A stretch of 64,000 nt of DNA. Source: Crossaster papposus. Its lineage: Eukaryota; Echinodermata; Asteroidea; Velatida; Solasteridae. Made by a program: the position numbers and the translations under genes. The notes under the pieces are model-generated. The model worked only from the letters and a program-made list of their open reading frames with translations, ran no database searches and was not told the origin of the DNA. Below, piece after piece: positions 35,099 to 46,300 of this stretch. Positions within the stretch are counted from its first letter, which is position 1. The number at the start of each line of letters is the position of its first letter. The DNA lies in contig JBAIAA010000531.1 of assembly GCA_037893245.1 (NCBI GenBank), positions 1,488,001 to 1,552,000 of the forward strand, in the 5' to 3' direction.

Positions 35099-35443
35099 AT
35101 AATGTCCCAACGTATTCCTACTCAAAAATATGTACGGATCATCACTGGAAGACATTTTAGCGGAGTTAGCAGAGACACACCCGACGCACAAGAATGTATG
35201 GCATCAAATGACTTCGATGTCCAACGAACGTACTGGGCATTTAAAACACCCTATTTAACCCAACCTTTATTCAATTGTTTGGTTACGCAACACGCAGGAG
35301 ACCAGACAGGACACACCTAGTAGCTTGTACCACTGAACAGTGGACTTAATTCATCTCATACTTTAAAGCATTACTAAGAATTGACACTTTTTGTTCCTTT
35401 CAAATATTGACAATGGGTGTAAAGGAGAAACGACTCAAAAGGT
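35099..35443. other. No gene recognised
   Basis: Continues after the foldback with a plus-strand frame to 35320 that has no motif. Confidence 0.35.
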
Positions 35444-35510
35444 GGACATTCTTTGATTCGAATGGGCTCGGACGCTGCGCGTCCTTGCCCATTCGAATCG
35501 AAGAATGTCC
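35444..35510. repeat. Hairpin with 25-bp arms
   Basis: ggacattctttgattcgaat and its inverse enclose a short GC-rich loop. One mismatch per arm. Weaker pairing extends outward. Confidence 0.75.
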
Positions 35511-36129
35511 ATTTTCTAGTTATTTCCCCTTAAAACAGTACCCAACGTACATGTACATTGTAGTTCTTGGCAATCGACTCGTGCGGAAAGATGCACACGG
35601 GACAAAATTTTTTTTTTTAAAGTTTGTTTTTGTATCCCCCAAAACCAACATAGATCAGAAACAAAATACCTGTGACGAAACCTTGAGAAATTGAGAACAT
35701 TTGAATTTAAGCTGTTCGGGCTGTATATGCGTGCATAATACTGGCTCTTTACTTTTAATATCCCTTCATGCAGGCAGCCTGGCTATGTGAAGAAAGCCAA
35801 CAGGCAGAAAGGCGAAGGGGCTGTACCAGTTGGGGGATCAGCTACACCTGCCTGTGAGGACGTCTTGAATCAGCTTTAACCGAATGCAAGACAAGGTTTA
35901 AAGCCAGGGTAATTACAACGACAACACATTGCACTTTATTTCACCCAGACCCCCTACATATAAGTTGAAGTAAAACACTTCTTGTGGTGCTGTATTTGCC
36001 ACTGATACTTACAGTTTGGTTTCTTTGAGTGGGCGTGGTATAAAACACTTATCTAATCTTAGTGCTGAACACAGATTCTTATTTTAGTTTGCCATTCGGA
36101 TTGTTACCTCACATTAACTTTTTACAGAG

Positions 36130-37141
36130 ACCGAGTCGATGCCATGGGCATCCTAAGTGATGAGGTGGTAGCCGAGGTGGTAGCCGAGGTGGTTGTCATC
36201 ATGGCACTTGCAGTCAATGAGAGTGAGTTATTTTTTAATTGACACATCCATCTCCTGAATTAACCAACATGTTACAGGTACAAATATTCCGAAGAAGTGA
36301 CAGAACAATGGCCAACGATCGAGTCATGAAGCATGGTGTTAACAACATTATATTTATAAATTTATCCTGCCTTAATTTTTTATTTTTAAAATATTTTTTT
36401 CAGATTTTGACGAACTGAACACAAACAGGTTCAGTTTAGTCATGATGAGTAAGAAGAAAAGCGGGGATGTATTAATGCCATGGTTGAATGACAAGACTTT
36501 GGAAATAATAAATGTGAGTAGATTACAAATTACTTTCTATACAATCCCAACCAGAGTGAAGGTACGCTGTATACAGTATTTTATTATTTATCTGGTTAGT
36601 GCTATTGATGATGGGAAAGTGCAGCTGTTATATAGTGTCATAAACAGTCACAACAATTTAAGGTGCATGTATAGTGATGTGTTTATGTATAATGTGTTGC
36701 ATTGTACAGCTTGGATATTCTATCTACTGGGAGCGACACAGGCTTGTGCCGTTACACACGGAGCTACCATTTTCAGCTCAAACCTCCCCATCACCGCCGG
36801 CTTCCCCATCACCATCGGCTTCCCCATCACCGCCGGCTTCCCCGTCACCGCTGGCTTCCCAGTCATCTTCCCCGTCATCACCGCCGTCTTCCCCGTCACT
36901 GCCGTCTTCCCGTTTTCCCCGTCACCGCCGTCTTTCACGAAACTGCGAGCTACCCCGTCACCGCCGTCTTGCCCGTCACCGCCGCAGGCCTTCCTGTCAC
37001 CCCCTCACCACAAGAGGTGGGAAAGAGGAATGGAAGTGGTTGGGTGCATGTTCCCATAGATGCATAGGGGCAGACTGCTGTAAAAGAAAACTGTGGCCGG
37101 GGGAAACGGCGGTGTTTGAAGAAAGTGATGACAAACTTTAA
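36130..37141 (+). CDS. Candidate three-exon gene end with Ser/Pro-rich tail
   Basis: The exons 36130-36222, 36404-36513 and 36710-37141 have consensus acceptors (tttttacag, ttttttcag, tgtacag) and donors (GTGAGT twice) and join in frame. The first has a short acidic repeat (DEVVAEVVAEVVV). The second reads FDELNTNRFSLVMMSKKKSG then DVLMPWLNDKTLEIIN. The third reads LGYSIYWERHRLVPLHTE and then a long SPSPPASPSPS stretch caused by a tcaccgccggcttcccca minisatellite, ending FEESDDKL. Nothing is recognised and no first exon was found; an upstream piece at 35770-35870 is uncertain. Confidence 0.4.
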
Positions 37142-37149
37142 CTACAGTT

Positions 37150-38870
37150 AATTTTCAGTTAATCTACATGTAACCTTTACAAGATCCAAAGCTGTGATGC
37201 TACAAATTTAAGAATGTACTGTATACTAATTAACACAGGGTCAAATTTTCAATTTCACAAAGCGAAAACATGTTGCAAGTTCCATTTTTTGTTTACCGAG
37301 AAAATGTCCAAACAAGGATGATTATATAAACTGCTTTATTTATTGTTGTGGAATGTTTGTGCATTACAGTTTATCTAATGAATGTCGGCTATTTAATTGA
37401 GTTATATTTATTAACTGGTAAAATTGTTTATATTAATTGGTTATTGTGCAAGTACAAATGTACTGTTAACTTTTAAGCTAATGTTTTTATTTTTTATTAA
37501 AATACTTTTTTATAAATCTTAGTACATGTACACATAGTTTCAACATTTTTCAATGGGGTCATCATGTATATAATTAATTCCCTAATTAATCCCAAAATAG
37601 TTTTTTCGTAAGAATGCCCCAGGACAACCGTAGTGTAAATACAGTTTAGTAAATACACGTCAGTGAAGAGCCAAAATCTCAAATTGAATTGACATCTCTC
37701 GACGCAAAATTATATCTTATGAAACGATCAGCAGTGTACCTGCTGCAATAGGATTTGATCTAGCCAGCCGACCCCGACTAAAGGCCAATTTACACACGCG
37801 CGCGTAACGGAATACCAGGCGGTCGGGCGATAAACCGCTGCGTTTAGAAACCAGAGCGATTTTCCTAATACATGTACCACGCTGAGACTGCGCATTCTGA
37901 CCAATCAGCGTTCTCCTTGGGTATGACGTCATGATATCTGAAACAAAGATGGCGTTGTTAAGCCACGGGGGAGTTCGGTAAGCAGAGCTTCTTCGTCGTG
38001 TCTTCGATTCTTACTGTAGGGCACCATTGTTTTTGTGGAATGTCGATGTCATTAATGGGTCGGGTATATGTGGTCAAAATGCTCACAAAGGAAATGAGGT
38101 TGGAAATATAAATTCACAAGTGCAACAACAACGTTTGGTTGTTTTAGCCTGGCAGTCTGTGTGTACAGGCTAGGCATAGCAGCACATGTGCGCACGTGAC
38201 AAAGATCATCCCTCTTCGTGATATCGTATGATCCACAAGCCCTCAAAACTACCACGTGCTGATATGATGTCAACTAGGCCGGGGCGCTGTCTCAGCTATA
38301 TGCTGTACTACTAGCACTATCCGTACATGTACACGCGCTAATTTGATTAGGTTTCTAAATTCTAAGCATGGATCTTAGCTTGACAAAATCATAAATGAAT
38401 AAACGCCCATGACAAAATGTACACACTAGAGTTCATACTTTATGCAACATTATGAACAACAGGCCTAATTTTGCGCAACCTATAAAATGGCATTAATTAA
38501 GGTTTATTGCCACTACTCGACTCACCAGCGTACAATTTTTTGTGTGGTGATGCTTGCCTTCATTTGCCACAATTCGGCGTTTTACTTTTCGTTTTAGTTA
38601 TAGATATTATTTTCTGCAAACAAATTTTGTATGTACAAACATACAAAGCAGTTTTACCCGATCCGGAACTGTCGTTACAGTTAAACCGATCCGGAACTAG
38701 CAAAAATTTGAATTTGCAAACTGTACACTGCTGAGGTCTAACGGATCACCATTAGGTCTATTCTGTTAGCACCTCATTTGTAAATGAAAGAACAAGCTTA
38801 ACATTTCACGTTTCACGTCTTTTTGTACATTAAAAGAATTAATTGGTAAGTTTACAACTATGCGTTTCTA
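37150..38870. other. No gene recognised
   Basis: AT-rich. It holds catgtacacgcg-type words and a pair of gatccggaact copies near 38660 and 38688. No open frame with recognisable content. Confidence 0.4.
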
Positions 38871-38880
38871 AGCTAATAAT

Positions 38881-39204
38881 GGGAAGTACTTACCTCTTAG
38901 GGGTTTGTTACCGGTCGTAAATCTTCAGCCAACACAGTCCAACCATGGGGCTGTGTGGAGACAACGGTGTTTGCAACAAAGGACAAAGATCCGCTAACAA
39001 TGAGCGCGTGCGCGACGAAGTTTTCACGTATTTTAATCAGCGTGTACGTGAAAGATCAACCCTAGCAACGAGGCTAGCTCGACAAATACGTGATACTTTG
39101 ACATAGGTTAAAAGTGAACTTATCATGTTTTTTAAGACGTGAAAGATAAGTCTATTGTTTACTTTTCACGTTTTTTGTTCCAACAAAAGGTTTTCACGTA
39201 CTCT
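38881..39204. repeat. 320-bp repeat, inverted partner of 28981-29304
   Basis: Same elements in reverse: gtacttacctct, tccaaccatggggctgtgtg, gcgcacgcgctcattg-type sequence and cacgta words. The 11-bp array next to the other copy is absent here. Confidence 0.8.
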
Positions 39205-39282
39205 GGCTTCATAGTGTTGATTACTAAAGATATGTGTCACTTTGGCAAAACGGGAATTCTACTTTGTCATCAAAGTGTAGCA

Positions 39283-39360
39283 TATGTTTGTGCTGGACTC
39301 GAACATGCGACCTTCGGAATACCGGACCGGCGCTCTATCTACTGAGCTATCTTGCCCTAT
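39283..39360 (-). repeat. tRNA-derived sequence (SINE head or tRNA pseudogene)
   Basis: On the minus strand gggcaagatagctcagtaga then tagagcgccgg gives an acceptor-like start and a good A box, and tgttcgagtcc gives a B box. The T arm and acceptor stem do not close properly, so a working tRNA is unlikely. Confidence 0.6.
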
Positions 39361-39548
39361 GTTGGCAGTCTCCCAAATTGCCAGTATATTTGTTCAAGGG
39401 CGCGTCAGAAGTCATAACCACCAAAATTCTGTGTGGCCAGGGATCACGCCTGATTTTACGAGACAACCTGGGCACAAACACCATGTTCGGGTTTGAAACC
39501 ATGCTCCATCGCATATGAGTCGTACACCGTAACAGTGAGCCATGGCAT

Positions 39549-39679
39549 TCTACATTACTATACCTCATATTCATGATCGAGATCCACATTCTCACTGGTC
39601 CATTCACCATCACGTGCCAGCATGTTTGACTGTTTGACAAGCGTGCACACGAGTATTCACACACAGGGTAAATACGCAT
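39549..39679 (-). repeat. Dispersed repeat, copy B
   Basis: Reverse-complement match to 101-239, sharing ttgacaagcgtgcac-type, catcacgtgccagc and tactatacctcatattcatg blocks. Confidence 0.65.
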
Positions 39680-39880
39680 GCGTAGTAGATTAGCACACGG
39701 GTAACCTGTGTGCTAGTCCACTAGGAATAAGCTTTACGACACAATCTTGGAACTAGAACACGGGCGAACATCGACCAAGCTGTGCGCTACACGAAAAGAT
39801 GGTAGCACACATAAATGTTAATCGGTGTTTCCCCGAGCTCCTGACAATGCAACTGAATATGTATGAGGTATTATAGTAAA

Positions 39881-40021
39881 ACAAATATAACATGGTTTAT
39901 TTCGGGTAGGTAGTTGATTTTAGCTTTTTTTGGTATTGGAAGTTGACAAACTAGTTTGTCAACGTCCAATACCTCGGGGAACTAATATCGACTACCCACC
40001 CTCAAACCATGTTATATTTGT
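39881..40021. repeat. 141-bp palindromic element in the ABCD 3' untranslated region
   Basis: acaaatataacatggttt on the left pairs with its inverse at 40005-40021. The centre is ttgacaaactagtttgtcaa. The arms match with a few differences. It starts 57 bp beyond the ABCD stop codon in transcript direction. Confidence 0.85.
39896..39901 (-). promoter_or_regulatory. Candidate poly(A) signal AATAAA for the ABCD gene
   Basis: AATAAA on the minus strand about 180 bp after the stop codon, located in the distal arm of the palindrome. The proximal arm has lost the motif. Confidence 0.45.
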
Positions 40022-40077
40022 ACACTTGTACATGGCCATGGCATTATCCACTATGACTTACTGGTCTATATCTGCTC

Positions 40078-40348
40078 TTATTGGTCACTTTCCGTGCCTG
40101 GAATGTCCAGTTCCCGGTCCTCCAACGACTCGTTGGACTGCTCAGAGGTCTTGCGGGTCCTGTGGACCGAATCCTCACCCAGAATCTCGCATAGTTCGTC
40201 CAGGCGGTCCTGCATGCCCGGCATGCCGGCCAGCTGCGTCTCCAGCCTCTGCTTCTCCTCGTTGAAGGAGAGGCGCTTGGTGACATTGAGCTCGTCTAAG
40301 CGCCAGCCACCCTCGCCGTCAAACTGGAGCAGGTGGGTGTGGAACTTC
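40078..40348 (-). CDS. ABCD1/2-like: ABCD exon 10: C-terminus
   Basis: Residues 680-769. [20 protein letters not shown], a predicted coiled coil ([19 protein letters not shown]) and a hydrophilic tail ending GTESDQ. The stop is TAA at 40078-40080. This exon is notably GC-richer than its surroundings. Confidence 0.95.
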
Positions 40349-43300
40349 CTGCCCGATCAAACATTGGTTGACAATATGTGACCGGCTCTACAAAAAGGTG
40401 TCTTATGTCGCGAAAAAATGAAATTGAGTTATATACATGGTAAGAAAGCACACAACGTAAGCTTTCATTTAGTATATAATAGAGATCCATAGCCCCTCCC
40501 ATTTTGGAGTCACGACGTGTTTACATATTGATTACTTCCTTGGAGTTCAAATTACACAACTGAGAAAACAGGCTTTGAAATAATCGGCTCTGCTGTACTA
40601 CAACAGAACGATGCACACAAAATGGTTGTTTTTCCACTTGATTCATCAAAATCAACATTTCTTTTAATGAAACCTTAAACTGTAGGTATTGAAGATTTTA
40701 TTCATGACACTTTGATGAAAGTGTTTACCCTCTCAACGTTGAGCGGGCCATTACATGATAGTGCATAGCGCGACTTAATACACCTTTTTGTATAGCCGGT
40801 CACATATTAACTAAAGACCGAAGTCCCCCGTAATACGGAAAACAGACGAATTTAACACAAAATAAGGACACGGAATTTCATATCAACTGCCAAATAAAAT
40901 GCATGAAAACTTGAAAAGGAACCTAAGAACAGTTTTTGTTGTGTCGTCTTCATTTCTTTCTTACTAAAATGCACATAGTCGATTCTTAAAATTACAGGCA
41001 ATAAACCCCATTAAAAATCTATGCTTCATCTGTTTCAATCGCTATCCGAAGCAAATTCAACGAATGGCGATGTACAAATAGCGCAATTGATGCAATATGA
41101 AAACATGGACGTATGCGCATTGCTTTTCGAACAAGTGCTTTTTAAACAATCATGCAGTGCGCACTATGCTAAGGGCGTGACAAACACATGGAATTATGGC
41201 CTAAATCATGGTTTCTATATCGACGTTAAGCTTATGCAGACTACGCAAACTGTGCAGACAGTACGTGTAACCGGTTCAACTTTGCCAGAGGTGCGTTTCT
41301 TTTATTTTTTTGAAAACTAGGCTTTAAACCCGCTGTCCTCTTACCAGAGAGAAGGCCTGTGTGTGATCGTCAGCATGATGATTCCCGCGTCCTTGGCCCG
41401 CTGGAAAATCTTTCCCTCAACATCGATGCTGACGGCACTGGTGCACTCATCCAGGAGAGCAAATTTAGGCCTGGTGGCACAGAAACAGAGAGGGGAAATG
41501 CTTGATAAGTTAATTCATTTTGGAAAACACAACCTGCAAGAACTACAATATACAGGTACCATGTGCAGTCAATTCAAACCCTTGTTTCTATTTTGCACAT
41601 GTATTATGCACAGCATCTGAAATATCCACTGCACTGATGCCAAAACTACCTACAACAATGAATAGAGATTCTATTTACGAGAAGAACAATTGGTACATCC
41701 CACGGCGGGTAAGGCGTTGTGCTCTCAAACGGCCACCGGCCCATCGCTCAAATTGGATTCAATGTAATCCTAGAAAATACTGTTGAACATCGCGACAAGT
41801 CACATTTGCACAATTAGTAAAACTATGCATTTAACAATCATGACTTTTACTTCTAATGACAATTTACATGGCGTTGTCCCAAAGTACAAACTTCTGAAAA
41901 ATACCTAGTTTTGAACTTATCCCCCAGTGTGGGCGTTTAAATCAGCTCTCCATAACCTCGTGAACATACACAGTCTTGCTTAATATATTCATGCTACGTG
42001 TATGTGCATTTACTGCACGTGTGTATATTGCTGTATGCACATCTACATGGCACATATACATGTATAGGATATACATGTAGGTACATGGGGCTAATCGGGC
42101 AATGGGACCGATACGAGGCCAAATAACCAACGACACCAACCACCCAGAGGCCCCACCTATATGTAAATGTACATGGCAGCGCAGGCTTCAATCGGTCAAA
42201 AACTTCACTCGCGGTCCGCGAACTGATCAGCTTTAACCAGTTCGCACCGGGATTATTTTAACATCGCCGAGCCGAGGGGCGGGATTATTTTTAACGAAAC
42301 AAGATCTGATGCGGGTTTAGGCCGATAGTGCCGGGAAGCACACCCACGCATTTCCGGCATTGCTTGCTGCTGACATACATTTCCGAACTTGAGCTTGGCG
42401 TGTTTATGCGTCATCCGTTTTGAATTTGGGGAAATTTGTGCGTTTATATACGTCATCTTGCGCGAACTGGTTAAAGGTAGGATATATTTATACACCATTG
42501 GTAATTGCTTGAATTATCATAAAGGGTTGGATTTGGGAGGTTGTATTTTATAGTAAATATCGTTTAACTGACCTGTTTGAAGTTTTACAATCATGGATGA
42601 TGAGAAAAGCCAGAAAAGTTTTCAACCGGTGTCGGGCAGTTGTTCTTGTTTTTTTCACGATCACTGTCTGATGATCATGATTTTTTTTTTATAAAATTTA
42701 TTTTTTGTAACAATTACAGGATATCTACCGAAATGATTTTGCTGGATGCATACAATCAATATTTACTTTCAAATGAGTAAAATATTTCTGAATAATTCGG
42801 TACTAAAATATGGGGCGTGATCTAATACGCAGATTAGACGCGTCTTGTTTGCAAGATGATCATCGCGATGCGGGCGCCCTCTAACGTATGCCGTAGACCA
42901 CGCGCAAATGACCTTCGCTAAGACCGTCTTGTTTATCTGCTCTAATCACTCAAAAAAATTCCGAGCAGAATTGTTTTGCATTCGCGTGTGACGGTGGGGT
43001 GAAAAATCACGCGACGTAACTTGCCTAATCGCTGACTCACTGGTATAGTTTCTGTACGTCTAGCGACGTGTGGACATAGTATAAAATAGGCCATGAGCGC
43101 GTCGCATGCGTTGTTGTTATAGCGTTGTTTAGTGAAAAAATTCGGACCAAGTGGACGAAGCAATCGATGTTACAGCAAAGATGCCCCTAGGCCCGGCTTC
43201 GCCAAAGCCATTGTACCGTTTGTTCAAGACCCGACGCGGCATCAATAACTTTCCACGTACCGTAATTTCCTGCGGTAAAGACGCGGCTTATCTGACTTTC

Positions 43301-46300
43301 TAGAACACAAAAACATCGCCGCGCCTTATCTTTCAGTGCGCCGTATATGATGTCGCTTGAGTTCAAAGTGACGGTCTTTGTGTGAAGAATTCTTTTAACG
43401 CCGCAATCTTACTCAATAATGCGGTCAACCAATTAGCTCAACTCTCCGTACATTGTGACTGTGTTTCCATTCTAAAAAATGCCGCGATGTGTTGATCCCA
43501 TATGAACGTGCTTCCCTTCCAACAATGCCGCAATGCGTTGACCCCCTTTTTCTTTGTGACTGTTTTTTCTTTCCGAAAATGCTGCAACAGAATTACTTAA
43601 ACGTTTGGAATTCGCATTCACCCAACCTCTATTGTGTGAACGTTGAGGGTGTTTTATTATATCTTGAAAGTCTGCTTTAGACCTAACGTACTATTTAGGA
43701 TAATATGAAGTACCAGTACCAATGTTTATGGTAAACATACAAAAGGTACTTTCGTTTGTTTCATTAAACGTTCAAATCGTTTATTTATTCGTATAAATCG
43801 TTTGTTTGAGAAAGTATTATGGGAATTTAACGTAATATTATCTTATTATTCAGGGTGACTGAGTGATGACCCGACCAAGTTTCTTGAAAAGACCAACATC
43901 AAAGCCTCAGCACCGCTCACTACTTCCCGACCCCAGTGACAAAATCGTTATCCAACCCTGAAGTCCAGTTAAAAAAATCTTCATTACCATTGGGTGTTGA
44001 CGTTCTCTCAACACAAACTGCTTCTCAATAAATGTTGTCCCGGCCCGCTTATCTCCAACAAAGATACATTGTATTTACTTACACTAACCCTCGCCTGGCA
44101 GTTATTTAATTTATTTAAAAGGCATTGGTCAGTGTATTTCTCGAGCGAATTGATTTATTTCGCCATAATCGTTCCCCTATACGAATCTGGCGATAATTAA
44201 GGGCGCCCTCAATAAGCCCGGATATATATACGGACGGCGCGCAGCGGAATAAATAAACGGCTAGCTTGGTCTTGAATCACCTGACATAATAGCTTCCAAT
44301 AAATGAGTCCAACAAAACAAACCGTCCTTATCAGGACGACCAAACGAGAAAGGAGATGGTTCATGTGTCTGTTTCGTTTATTTTATTAGTAAGATATAAA
44401 ATAAGTTTAATGATCTTCAAAACAAAACTAACACTAAGAGAAGTGATGTATTAAACAAATATCTTATGAACGTGATTAACAAATTATAGGTTTGAAATAA
44501 AGGAAAAGAACTTTATTTAAAAAAAATCCCCCTGTAAAAATCCCTTCCATAAAGTCAACTCTATGTTGTCTGATTACGTTGTCTGGAAAGAAACTATATC
44601 ACTGACTGACTGAACTTACCGGTACTACTGAATTAATTTACAATCCCACGGACCAAAACATTAAACGTGGTTTTGAAACCCGATATCTGTGGGAGAGGCA
44701 CGTGTATCGGCTTCCATTGTATAAACTCTGCGGTCAGGAACATCTGGGGTTTGCGATTGTTGATACATTTCGTGTCGGCTCACTCAAAGGTTTTAGTTCA
44801 TTGAACTTTATTTCTTTTGGAAAAAGACGCACCATTGTAGGGTCAGAAACCGCAATCATGCACAGCGTTGGCTCGATGGATAAAGGTGGGTATCAATTTA
44901 CTTTGGTTTTTTCTTCATGAGACCAGCCCATGGGGTTACGGTTTAATTCATGCTTGGAATAGTGGGATCGTTCTAAGGCAACAAAATGACCCCTTTCTGG
45001 CGATGTACCTACACCGGGTGGTGGCGCCTGGTGTTCTTTTGGGTGCGTTCAAGCATGCGCCTTATTCGGCAGTGCGCTTTATCTGTTGACGTTTAAAAAA
45101 AAAATGGTGATTTTAGGGACCTGCGCCTTAACCGCCGAGCGCCTTGTCCGCAGGAAATTACGGTATATCCCGTACGTTTGATTGCCGTAATGTACATGTA
45201 CCTAACTAACAAACTTATTTCTAAAACACAAACATCCTGCAGTGCGCAAGCGGCATTATGCTTTTGACCTCCCTGTTGAATTATGTATAGAGGTCACGCA
45301 CTGCGATTAGAGCAGTTATTACAAGACGATGTCATCGAAGATCATTGCGTGTATGGTACGGCGTACGTTAGAGAACCCCCGCATCGGCGGCCTACACGCG
45401 CTGCATACCGCGATTAAGATCGTCTTGCAAAAAAGACTAATTAGACGCATGCGCATCAGTGTTGGCAAAAAGAGCTATTCCAAAGAAACTCAAAGCTGTG
45501 ATTGTGCATGGAAACAGTATAATATGCGGCCGGATAGAAGGAGCCGAGTGAATTGCCCGCCGAGTAAACTGTCCACCAACCAACCCACCAACCAACCCAC
45601 CAACCAACCTACCAACATAGTAAGCTCAGGCTCACAACATGTTTTCACACCGCCGTATACCAAAATATCTTGATTTAGGCTGGTAGTTTTAGCGCCAGAC
45701 CCTATTTTGTGAAGCGAAGTTAGAGGTACTTTGGCATCGAGAAATAACTAAACCATATGTGACCTGCTCCCACAAAAACGGCGTTAAGTCGCACTATGCT
45801 GTATTGAGTTATGATTGAAAATAGCCGATTTGATAGTGGGGATTCGTTTTTTGGGGGTTTTTGGCATGATACAATTCCCACATGTTTTCTTTCGAACTAC
45901 CAAGTATTGTGTTTATTGGTAAGGGTCGTAATCATACTTGCAGCTTCCGTTTAAAAAAAAATTATTAAAACGATTCTCGGTCACATGGGAAGAACATAAA
46001 ATTGAAGGACGTATAACGTCAATATTATATATATTTTTAAATACCCTACCCAATAAATTATATATCATTTTAGCTAAGGATTCAAGGAATCTGGAAATAT
46101 CAATATCTCAAAATATCAAAATGTCAACTTAACTCTGATTTTGTGGGAGCAGGTCAAATATGTCATATTTTAGCTATTTTTTGGTGCGAAAGGGGATACA
46201 AATATATGTATTTCTAAGTCCTCAGTGTAGTGCAGACAGATGATTAGCTTCTTACTGTTGATAGAAGAGTCTTGCCATTCCCATTCGTTGCTTCTCACCA

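Noticed and set aside
34791-35191. Overlapping frames of about 100 codons on both strands
   Set aside because: Both come from the inverted arms of the foldback at 34906-35098.
39283-39360. Functional tRNA gene
   Set aside because: A and B boxes are present but the acceptor and T stems do not pair properly; more likely a SINE head or pseudogene.
40044-40286. 80-codon minus-strand frame with Arg/Ser-rich product
   Set aside because: It is an alternative frame of ABCD exon 10, whose real frame gives the conserved C-terminus.
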